The notes under the pieces: model-generated
Seen by the model: only the letters and a program-made list of their open reading frames with translations
The model's database searches: none
What the model was told of the DNA's origin: nothing
Shown: positions 26,829 to 34,775 of the stretch, in pieces
Layout of the letters: each line of letters opens with the position of its first letter
How positions within the stretch are numbered: position 1 is the first letter of the stretch
Program-made: the position numbers and the translations under genes
Origin: Pseudomonas paraglycinae
Lineage (GTDB): Bacteria > Pseudomonadota > Gammaproteobacteria > Pseudomonadales > Pseudomonadaceae
DNA length: 64,000 bases
Assembly: GCF_021601625.1 (NCBI RefSeq)
Contig: NZ_BQHR01000022.1
Coordinates: 1-64,000 of the forward strand
Reading direction: 5' to 3'

Positions 26829-29800
26829 TTGTCGGATAGCTATGAAGGAGTAACTACACATGTACTTTTCTTTCATGGTTTGGATGGTGATAAAGAGAAG
26901 ACATGGCTCTCCGGTGGCACTCCGATTGAGCTATGGCCTCGCTGGTTAGGCGAAGATTTAACTAACGTCGGCATTTGGAGTGTAGGCTACGAGTCGTCAT
27001 CGACTGCTTGGCGCGGTGGAAGTATGCACCTACCTGATCGGGCAGAAAATGTTTTACCTCTAATTCTGTCCGAACGCCGGCTCTTTGACGGTAATCTGGT
27101 CCTCATAGGGCATAGTCTCGGAGGGCTCGTAATAAAACAATTGTTGAGAAGTGCCGATAGGGATGAAAGTAACAACCCCAAGGCTAAGTCTTTTTTACAT
27201 CGTGTTAGGCGGGTGGTGTTTCTGGGAACTCCGCATTTTGGAGCGGGCTTGTCGCAGCTATCGAAGTTGTTGGGCCCTATTTTTAGACGCTCCTCATCAA
27301 CGCGAGCTCTTGAACGCAACGATCCGAATCTCAGAGATCTAAATAACTGGTATAGAAGATTTTGCGTTGAAAGCAACTTAGAAAACCTAGTTCTAACCGA
27401 AACTAGGTCGATAAGTATATTCGGTGTAAGATTGCCCGCGTTTCTAGGCCATATAGTGCTGCCGGATAGCTCTGATCCAGGTGTAAATGCTATACCTGTT
27501 CCCATCGATGCAGACCACATCCAAATATCGAAACCTGCCAGCAGGTCATCAGAAATTTATATTCATATTAGCGAGTTTGTCGGTAGGGATTTTGAACGCC
27601 AACATAAAAATTCTGAAATCGAAAAGAGTCTGCTGGCCCAGGAAGGTATTCTCGAAATACTGGTTGATAAAGCTGATGGTCATGCCAAAGCAATAGAAGA
27701 TGTGAATAAAGTCGTAAGTTCTGTAGAGCGGATTTTTTCGAAGCGGGCAGTTGTGAATGGTACGTCTGCCGTCCTCGATGGTGAGGCCGATCAAAGATTC
27801 GAGGTTGTTAAGAAGTGTAGGCTGTTTGCAGAGTATAAATCAGAATCGCATTCGAAAAAACTGGTCGAAAGTTTGCAGGCGGGGGAGTTGGTTGACGTCT
27901 CCGCCTCGAATAAAGCACGGATCTTAAGCTGGTGTGTCCGCTTTATATCTGTCTCGGATATTCAATATGCACGCTCACTATTAAAGGAAATAGGTTGCGC
28001 AGATGCGTCAAGTGAAACGATAGTTGCACAAGCTTTTATTGAAGGGAAGGATGGGGATTTACCGTCCGCTTTAGCACTATTGGATGAACTGGAAACTCAG
28101 AGTGCAAGGTCCGCTGCATTTATTCTTGTGCGCAACGCAAGAGGAGCATTTGAGGCATTGAAATGGTTTGATAGCTCAGAGATTGATCTGAGCGAGCTAG
28201 ACGCCGATGGAAAATTTTTTTTAGTTCAAAGTTTTATTGAAATAGACAGTTGGGATAAGGCTTTAGAAGTTGTGGATGAGCTTTCCGAAGCTGATTACGA
28301 GTGCGCTCCTGCTCTCGCATATCTGTCTGCTCTTGTTTACCTAGCACAAGCAGTTCCGATAGAACTCAGAACATTAGTATTTCAAAGCCCCCCTTTTGAC
28401 GCTCGGACCTTTCCACTGGCGGCAGACCAACAGGCAATAAAATATAGACAGCGGTCAAAAAGTTTTTTTGAAAAACTTGCCCGCTATGCGGATAATTTGA
28501 ATCTACAATCTATTGCGGAAATCGCAACTGATAGTGTCTTGTGGTTAGCCCTTAGAGATGAGGATGAGTTTGAGGCAGCTCGCGTAGAACTTGAGAAAAG
28601 TATGAGTGATCGAGATGTGTCTCTGAGGCGAGTTCCCCTCGCTATCCAGTTTGGCATAAATATCGATGTTGTATCCGTTGAGCGCGAAATTGAACGAAGA
28701 ACGGCTTTAAGTGGGGGGAAGTCATCCGATGCCGCAGTCGCACGGTTTGCATTAGCCCTCAGGCAGAGTAGTCCAAAGGCGGTTGTTCATTATATTGATC
28801 GTCATAGGGCGCAACTGGAAGAGCATATAAACTATAAAACAATTGCTTTTCTAGAAATTGAAATGTTGGTCCGATCTGGGAAAAAAAGCGCTGCGGAAGA
28901 AAGGCTTGTAAAGTTGACAGAAGTCGGACTGACAGATCTTGAACAGAAAAGAATCGAAAGGATAGTTTTCGAAACGTTAGACTCTGACGTGATCTCGCAG
29001 CGAATTGCTATGTATGAGTCGAGTAGTTCTATTACAGACTTGCGTAATCTGGTGTCAGAGCTAGAGGATCAAAGAGACTGGATTAGGTTGGTGCGCTATG
29101 CTCGCGAAATATTCTCTCTTACCCGAGATACGAAAGATGCGCAGTGTTATGCGAGAACTCTTTATAACGCTGGAAAGGTGGATGAGGTTTTAGAGTTTTT
29201 CACTGAATATCCTTTTTTTCTAAAATTGTCAGAAGAACTGCAAAAAATACGATGTTTGGGACTTTATGAGAAAGGTCTCTTCATTGAAGCTCGTGAAGCG
29301 CTTCAGCAGCTTAAAAGCAATTTTAAAAACGACGATCAAAGAGGTCTCACAATTAGTATTGCAATAGCCTCGGGTGATTGGGAGTCACTTCAGGTTACGG
29401 TGGAAGAAGAGTGGAGCGCGCGAGAAACCCGCTCAGCTATGGACTTGATCCGTACGGCAAAGCTTGCTCAATTGATAGCTTCACCTCGGCTAAAAGAACT
29501 GGTGTTCGAGGCTGCACGAAAGGGCGAGAATGATCCAAAAATACTAATTGCTTGTTATGGGATTTCCACTGAGTGTGGCTGGGAAGATGGAGATTCAGCT
29601 TTTGGATGGATGCAGGCTGCGAGTGAGTTATCGAGTACAGAAGGCCCGGTGCTTACAATGTCGCTTCAGGAAATAATGGACAGGCAACCGGGTTGGGAGG
29701 AGCAGACTAGACAAGCGTACAAGAAAATGGTTGAAGGAGATTTGCCAATATTTGTAGCTGCTAAGCTCCATAATAAGAATCTCCTGAATTTCTATCTTGC

Positions 29801-31460
29801 TCCCGCCCTTAACAACTTGCAGCAAATTGATGCAAGGAAACGAACCGTAATATATTCATTTTCGGGCTTCAGACCCTTAGTGAAAGCGAGTCCTGATCGG
29901 ATCGCTTTAGATGTAACCGCTCTGTTGACTCTTGAGTTAGTTGGAGTGCTGGATTTAGTCTTTCACTCTTTCAGTTGTATTGTGATAGTTCATGGGACAC
30001 TAAAATGGCTATTCGATGAAAAAAATAGCTTGTCGTTTCATCAGCCAAGTAAAGTCCGAGAGGCACACGAACTTAGACAGTTGATGGCTGCTGGTTCCCT
30101 TAGACCTTTTGAAACTACGATGAAAGCTGCTGTTGCAATCTCATCTGAAGTTGGAGAGGGTTTAGCGACTATGTTAGCTGCTGCAATTGCACCGACAGAG
30201 AATGGAACTCCACAACGTGTAGTGATCCATCCCGGCCCTGTACATCGGATCGGCAGTCTTTTGCTGGAAGTCGCAGACCTATCGACTTACTCTGCTTGCA
30301 TATGTAACTGCCAAGCGGTTATCGACAAATTAGTAGAGCGTGGAGTGTTAACATCTATAGAGGCTCAAGTTTCAAAAGAGTTTCTCTCTTCACGAGAGCA
30401 GTTATGGCCTCAGGCGCCTCAGATAGATGATGCTGCGCATTTGTATCTGGATGATCTTGCAGTTTCCTACTTTCAACACCTGAAATTGCTGCCGAAACTC
30501 TCCAGGTCCGGCTTGACCGTTTTCGTTTCGTCGCGTGAGGTTTCAGAATCTGACGAACTTATTAGCTATGAAAAGCAGTCGTTGGCCTCGAGTGCCGTGC
30601 TTGAAAATCTCAGATTAAGACTTAGGGATGGAATTTCCTCTGGGAAGATACAGGTTGGCCCGCTTACTCGTGGATCTGAAGACGAAAGTGATAACTCCAT
30701 GCGTGATCATCCTTGTCTGGATGCACTGAAGTTGACGAGCCTCGCAGATGCGATCGTATCTGATGATAGATATATTAATAAATTCCTTGTATTTGGGGAG
30801 GGGGACGACTCACGTCAGGTTTTAACGACAGTCGATATACTGCACATTCTTTCACTGCGAGCGTTGCTGACAGATGTTCAAGTTTCGGAGCTGAAGACTC
30901 AGATGCGCAGGATGGGAATGTCACTAGTTTCAGTAGATTCATTCGAACTTCATCATCATTTACTCCAATCAAAAATAGTCGACGGCAGAATAGTAGAGAA
31001 TGCAGGCTTAATAGCTATCAGGGAAGCGGTGCACAGGATTGCAATGTCGGATTCTTTACAGCTGCCAAAAGAATTTCCGTGGTTATTCGCTATCTTCCAA
31101 GAAAGTTATGCTGTGATGAAGTCACTCTGGTTTGAGGGTTGTGATTTGAATGTATCCATACCTCGCTCAAATTGGCTTTTTGGGTTATTAGATATAAGGA
31201 AGTGGGCTCATCGTTTTTCGGCTGCGGGCCTGGATGTAGATGCTCAATTTGAAGCGCAGCTAATGGCTCTTATGGTTCTCCCAAATCAAGAGTCTCCTAC
31301 CGTTCGTAAAAATTACTCCGATTGGATGGAGAAAATTATACTGGGACGGCTAAGAGAGGAAGGTTCTCCGATTTTTAGCAGTTTATTAGAGCAGGCGACT
31401 AAGGTCATTGAGGATGTACTCAGCAAACATCTTGATAAAGAGGTGGGCGATGAACACTGA
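26829..31460 (+). CDS. alpha/beta-hydrolase + TPR-like + PIN fusion, candidate defence protein
   Basis: A 1543-aa three-part protein. Residues about 8-250 form an alpha/beta hydrolase with HVLFFHGLDG, the nucleophile elbow GHSLG (Ser96), FLGTPHFGAG and a late Asp-His (DADHIQISKP, His230), as in SERAC1/lipase-like serine hydrolases. About 300-1000 is a helical TPR-like array (repeats such as DADGKFFLVQSFIEIDSWDKALEVVDEL). About 1020-1450 resembles a PIN nuclease: ALDVTALLTLELVGVL, HGTLKWLFDE, YLDDLAVSYFQHLKLL and IVSDDRYIN supply Asp residues. From memory the TPR-PIN part resembles the TPR-GreAB-C-PIN conflict family; I see no clear Gre domain. A TTG start is assumed (stop at 26793 upstream); no ATG is in frame nearby. 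AT-rich, foreign-looking. Confidence 0.72.
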   Translation: MSDSYEGVTTHVLFFHGLDGDKEKTWLSGGTPIELWPRWLGEDLTNVGIWSVGYESSSTAWRGGSMHLPDRAENVLPLILSERRLFDGNLVLIGHSLGGLVIKQLLRSADRDESNNPKAKSFLHRVRRVVFLGTPHFGAGLSQLSKLLGPIFRRSSSTRALERNDPNLRDLNNWYRRFCVESNLENLVLTETRSISIFGVRLPAFLGHIVLPDSSDPGVNAIPVPIDADHIQISKPASRSSEIYIHISEFVGRDFERQHKNSEIEKSLLAQEGILEILVDKADGHAKAIEDVNKVVSSVERIFSKRAVVNGTSAVLDGEADQRFEVVKKCRLFAEYKSESHSKKLVESLQAGELVDVSASNKARILSWCVRFISVSDIQYARSLLKEIGCADASSETIVAQAFIEGKDGDLPSALALLDELETQSARSAAFILVRNARGAFEALKWFDSSEIDLSELDADGKFFLVQSFIEIDSWDKALEVVDELSEADYECAPALAYLSALVYLAQAVPIELRTLVFQSPPFDARTFPLAADQQAIKYRQRSKSFFEKLARYADNLNLQSIAEIATDSVLWLALRDEDEFEAARVELEKSMSDRDVSLRRVPLAIQFGINIDVVSVEREIERRTALSGGKSSDAAVARFALALRQSSPKAVVHYIDRHRAQLEEHINYKTIAFLEIEMLVRSGKKSAAEERLVKLTEVGLTDLEQKRIERIVFETLDSDVISQRIAMYESSSSITDLRNLVSELEDQRDWIRLVRYAREIFSLTRDTKDAQCYARTLYNAGKVDEVLEFFTEYPFFLKLSEELQKIRCLGLYEKGLFIEAREALQQLKSNFKNDDQRGLTISIAIASGDWESLQVTVEEEWSARETRSAMDLIRTAKLAQLIASPRLKELVFEAARKGENDPKILIACYGISTECGWEDGDSAFGWMQAASELSSTEGPVLTMSLQEIMDRQPGWEEQTRQAYKKMVEGDLPIFVAAKLHNKNLLNFYLAPALNNLQQIDARKRTVIYSFSGFRPLVKASPDRIALDVTALLTLELVGVLDLVFHSFSCIVIVHGTLKWLFDEKNSLSFHQPSKVREAHELRQLMAAGSLRPFETTMKAAVAISSEVGEGLATMLAAAIAPTENGTPQRVVIHPGPVHRIGSLLLEVADLSTYSACICNCQAVIDKLVERGVLTSIEAQVSKEFLSSREQLWPQAPQIDDAAHLYLDDLAVSYFQHLKLLPKLSRSGLTVFVSSREVSESDELISYEKQSLASSAVLENLRLRLRDGISSGKIQVGPLTRGSEDESDNSMRDHPCLDALKLTSLADAIVSDDRYINKFLVFGEGDDSRQVLTTVDILHILSLRALLTDVQVSELKTQMRRMGMSLVSVDSFELHHHLLQSKIVDGRIVENAGLIAIREAVHRIAMSDSLQLPKEFPWLFAIFQESYAVMKSLWFEGCDLNVSIPRSNWLFGLLDIRKWAHRFSAAGLDVDAQFEAQLMALMVLPNQESPTVRKNYSDWMEKIILGRLREEGSPIFSSLLEQATKVIEDVLSKHLDKEVGDEH

Positions 31461-33363
31461 CAATGCCTCGTTGATGCTTGAAGTGGCGTTGAGCCTGTTT
31501 CCCGAGATTATCAGTAATTCCCTTTTAGACGATCCATCGTTTATTCAGCGGTTTGGTGTCGAAACTACCTCTCGTATCACGTTTGGCGATTCTGCGGTTT
31601 CATTTGATAGTAAAAATTTGTTTGACGCTGTTTCCATAATTTTGTCGACTCCTGGTTCTAAGTCGACGGCGAAGGACGTGGACGGTGACGAGTGGGAACT
31701 TAGTGTTGAATCTGATAGTGGCGGTAAGTTTACTTTGCTAGCTTGTGGCGAAAGAAGGGCTAAGCTCCCTTACTTTTGGCCACTGTCACCTTGCGCTGAT
31801 ATTCGAGTTTCTCAGTTTGACAAAGAAGCTGAGTTAAATAATTTTAATGGCACAGTGTTTGAGGGTTGGAGAAACAAGCTATCTGCTGCACCTTTAAGCA
31901 CAAGTAGTATTGATGATCTATGGAAAGATCTTTCATTGACTCCGACGCGATTTGCGGAGTCCTTAGCCGTGAAGTTGCACAGTGAAGATTGCAGTATTTT
32001 GGACCTTGTTCCTCGTGAGATTGAATATTATGAGGCGTTAGTGGGGCCGCTGGGGCAAGTCGATAGTCTTTCTAATTACATTCAAGAGACAAACGTTTTT
32101 GTGTCCCAGCTTATGGGTTGGAATCATGTGAAGGGATTGAAATGTGCACTGCTCCTTTCTAGTCATTCACAGCTCATTTCTGATATTGATTTGAGCACGT
32201 TCAGTGCAGAGAATTTTTGTTCTGTGTTGGAGTATGTTAGGAGCGAAGGGGATGTCTTTTCAAAGGTTGGGATACTAGAGTTAGGTTTCGAGAAAGTCAA
32301 AGAGTGGCCGCAAATACAGACCTGTTTATTGGCGCTAATCTCCGATTTAATTCATGACAGTCCGCTCGAGCAGGGCGGAAGATTTTCGTTCATTTCGTCT
32401 CTTGTGGTTTTGGTGATAGGTGAGTTGTCTAGGATTAAAATCTTTAAGGATAAACCCCCCTTTTGGGTGCGTCTGGCCGCTATAGCCCATGCATCCAGTA
32501 TTGAAAGAGTTTATTTGGCTAGCGGTGGCATGCCAGTGAAATTCAAAACCTGGGTGTATGAAAATAGGGGTTTGGATTTTTTTATGAGATCACTTTTGGA
32601 TATGAGATTGGAACCACGGTGGCAGCCGGAATTTGTGTCGCCAGCGCAGTTGAAATTTGAAATGTTATGCAGGGTCGCAAATGCGTTGAAAAAAAGTTAC
32701 GAGCATCTCACGTTACCAGAGTTTTCGGATTTGTTAGAGGTCGATGCTAGAGGGGCCAGTAAACTGCTGAAATTTCCTGAATCCTTTCTCCCAGGTCCTC
32801 TTGAAGGCGGACTTGCATCCTCACTTCCCATGCCGGAGGAGGTTTTGAGGAATTTGGAAAACCAGCTGACATCTGACAGCGTCAACGTAGATTCTTTCAA
32901 TTCATTAGTTAATAGTTCGCTGATTTTTAATATTACAATGGATCATGCACGTCTCGCTGCTAGCGCACTTAGAAAAGTAAAATATCAACTTGAGCAGTCT
33001 AAGGGGGGCAGTAATTTCTTCGCGTTGATAAGCGGTTTGGCTACCGTTGCTGCTGTGACTAGAAGTAAAGAGCTGGCCGATGAGGTTAGGGTATTGAGTC
33101 GTGTGACAAGAAGACGGGAAGATACAACTCTATCGGGAACGGATGAGCTTAGGATAGCTCTTATTTCTGCCGCATCGATTCAGGACTTTCAGCAGTGGTC
33201 CGATTTTTTTGGTGATTGGTTAACAGAGATTGCATATGAAGTAGAGGCAGGCGAGCAATCCGTGCTTTTATTAAATAGTCTGAAAGCCATCGTTGAACTT
33301 GAGCCGGATCTTTTAAGTGCGTGTTCTAAAGCTGAATCTTCGCTGGTTCTGAGTGCTCATTGA
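31450..33363 (+). CDS. partner of the hydrolase-TPR-PIN protein, unknown function
   Basis: A 637-aa protein. The start at 31450 has the ribosome site GAGGTGGGCG and overlaps the upstream gene by 11 bp, so the two are translationally coupled. No recognised domain. The N-terminal part (about 1-130) is beta-rich (DVDGDEWELSVESDSGGKFTLLACGERRAKLPYFWPLSP); the rest is helical with repeat-like segments (RLAAIAHASSIERVYLASGG, LLNSLKAIVELEPDLLSACSKAE), perhaps HEAT- or TPR-like. There is no signal peptide or membrane helix. I suspect a scaffold or regulator for its neighbour, but that is inference. AT-rich like the first gene. Confidence 0.7.
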   Translation: MNTDNASLMLEVALSLFPEIISNSLLDDPSFIQRFGVETTSRITFGDSAVSFDSKNLFDAVSIILSTPGSKSTAKDVDGDEWELSVESDSGGKFTLLACGERRAKLPYFWPLSPCADIRVSQFDKEAELNNFNGTVFEGWRNKLSAAPLSTSSIDDLWKDLSLTPTRFAESLAVKLHSEDCSILDLVPREIEYYEALVGPLGQVDSLSNYIQETNVFVSQLMGWNHVKGLKCALLLSSHSQLISDIDLSTFSAENFCSVLEYVRSEGDVFSKVGILELGFEKVKEWPQIQTCLLALISDLIHDSPLEQGGRFSFISSLVVLVIGELSRIKIFKDKPPFWVRLAAIAHASSIERVYLASGGMPVKFKTWVYENRGLDFFMRSLLDMRLEPRWQPEFVSPAQLKFEMLCRVANALKKSYEHLTLPEFSDLLEVDARGASKLLKFPESFLPGPLEGGLASSLPMPEEVLRNLENQLTSDSVNVDSFNSLVNSSLIFNITMDHARLAASALRKVKYQLEQSKGGSNFFALISGLATVAAVTRSKELADEVRVLSRVTRRREDTTLSGTDELRIALISAASIQDFQQWSDFFGDWLTEIAYEVEAGEQSVLLLNSLKAIVELEPDLLSACSKAESSLVLSAH

Positions 33364-33510
33364 CTTCTGAGGGATTATCGTCAACTAATATTTTGGATGT
33401 GCAGTAATAAGACGGACATCCAGCGTTGTACTTCAGCTAGAGAGAATCTGCGAGTCTGATAACCCGTATAGGGGGGGCCCCTTAGGGAGGACCCGTAAAA
33501 TCTGACCGTA

Positions 33511-33568
33511 CGACTCCTTCGCCTGAGAGGAGTCGGACACATCAGATCGGCGGGTCTGGAGCGATCTG
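33511..33568. ncRNA. candidate structured RNA or origin structure
   Basis: Two adjacent perfect stems: CGACTCCT/AGGAGTCG with a 9-nt loop and CAGATCG/CGATCTG with a 12-nt loop. They lie between the cargo cassette and the iterons. Whether they are transcribed is not known; they could equally be part of the replication origin. Confidence 0.35.
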
Positions 33569-33640
33569 TCGCGTCCGTTCGCGCTGAAGGTTCACGCCGT
33601 GAAAAGGGGCGAGGGGCTAATCCATAGGTAGCGAAAACGC

Positions 33641-33777
33641 GGTGTTCCATGTGTTCCATGTGTTCCAGAAACGCTAGACGCCAAGTAAATAAAGGCTTTC
33701 AGAGGTGGAACACCAAATGCGATAAACCGGAACACCAGTTACGCGGAACACGTTTGGTGTTCCGCGAGTGATGTTCC
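33641..33777. repeat. iteron cluster A (GGTGTTCC/GGAACACC)
   Basis: GTGTTCC at 33642, 33651 and 33660 (9-bp spacing); GGAACAC(C) at 33707, 33729 and 33745; GGTGTTCC at 33756; ATGTTCC at 33771. The copies at 33745 and 33756 form a palindrome. The phage P4 alpha protein binds short iterons at ori and crr; this cluster near a P4-alpha-like gene is a probable equivalent. Confidence 0.75.
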
Positions 33778-33823
33778 GGTTTAGGGGGAGGAGCGTCACG
33801 ACTGATAGTCGCGACGCGGGCAA

Positions 33824-34678
33824 TCAGGCGGCGATCAGTTGCTCAATGGAGATTGCACCTGCCTTCTCAGTGACCGTATCTACATTGATTGAGCTCGGTC
33901 CGAACGGTACATGCAATGGCACGTAGAGGTCAGTCAGGGAGCTCGAACGCCCCATCGCCTTTTCCGTCGCGTGCAGGTGCGCTGCGATGGCGGCGAAGTC
34001 CTGAGCTGCCTTGTCTAGGCGGTCGGCCCACATGAACCGTGCTGCACGTAGCTGCTGGTGTCGCAGATCTTTCAAGGTCTGGTTACTCTCTGCAATGGAT
34101 GCTTCGAGCTTCTCCACTTCATCTTTCAAAGCTTGCGTTGCAGATGCAATGCCCCGCTTGTCACGGGTTGCCTCAGCAAGCGCCTCTGAGGCTTGTCTGA
34201 GCGCCTTTTCCGCTCGTTGTTCTTCCGCGTCATCCCCATCGCTCAACGCTACGGAGTAGCTCGCTGCCGCTTGTTTTTCGATGTATTGAGCCTTTTCAAT
34301 TTCAGTACGTTTCTCTTCTTCCAGTCTTTCGAGTTTGCTCGAAAGCTTGGCGCGTTTGTCTTGCTGCTTTCGCAGATCGTTCTGCACCTGGCTGATTTCT
34401 TTCTGTGCCTTTTTAATGTTGCTACCGGCAGATCGAATTCCGTCTTCCCAATCGACCAACGTTTGCAGCCGTCTGATCTCGGAAGCATGGCGAGCTATTT
34501 CGGATTTCGCGTTGCTGAGAGCATTGATCACGTCATGTGGGTATGGCGCTCGATTGTGGCGCGTATGTGCATAGAAGCTCTTTGCTTCCTTGGCCGCTGT
34601 AGTGAGTTTCGGCAGCTGCTTTTCGAGTTGTTCCATCTCGATTTGGTGTTGCTTGATTTGCTTTTGGTAGTCGCTCAT
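33824..34678 (-). CDS. coiled-coil protein of the island
   Basis: A 284-aa protein that is mostly charged helix (about 1-215, e.g. IKKAQKEISQVQNDLRKQQDKRAKLSSKLERLEEEKRTEIEKAQ), typical of a long coiled coil, with a short globular end (LYVPLHVPFGPSSINVDTVTEKAGAISIEQLIAA). No domain was recognised. It is the last leftward gene of the island core, 97 bp after the primase gene, and abuts iteron cluster A. A structural or DNA-maintenance role is possible but unproven. Confidence 0.65.
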   Translation of the reverse strand: MSDYQKQIKQHQIEMEQLEKQLPKLTTAAKEAKSFYAHTRHNRAPYPHDVINALSNAKSEIARHASEIRRLQTLVDWEDGIRSAGSNIKKAQKEISQVQNDLRKQQDKRAKLSSKLERLEEEKRTEIEKAQYIEKQAAASYSVALSDGDDAEEQRAEKALRQASEALAEATRDKRGIASATQALKDEVEKLEASIAESNQTLKDLRHQQLRAARFMWADRLDKAAQDFAAIAAHLHATEKAMGRSSSLTDLYVPLHVPFGPSSINVDTVTEKAGAISIEQLIAA

Positions 34679-34775
34679 TAGAAGTCTTCCATTTCAGATT
34701 TTGATATTCGTTCGATTGGATTCCGGGCAGGCCAGACCCGAAGCGGCCGGCAGCTCTCCTCGATCCAGCAATACT

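Larger units (their letters stand above)
33364..33823. other. structured, iteron-bearing intergenic region
   Basis: About 460 bp without a believable gene. It holds strong hairpins at 33511-33535 (CGACTCCT/AGGAGTCG) and 33543-33568 (CAGATCG/CGATCTG), then eight TGTTCC-type iterons (33641-33777). A 92-codon leftward frame covers part of it but looks like a by-product of the repeats. Confidence 0.6.

Noticed and set aside
33381-33659. 92-codon leftward frame beginning MEHMEH
   Set aside because: The MEHMEH start is a translation of the iterons and the rest of hairpins; no ribosome site or protein-like pattern.
33641-33777. CRISPR-like array
   Set aside because: Units are 7-8 bp, in both orientations and irregularly spaced; they fit replication iterons, and no cas genes are present.
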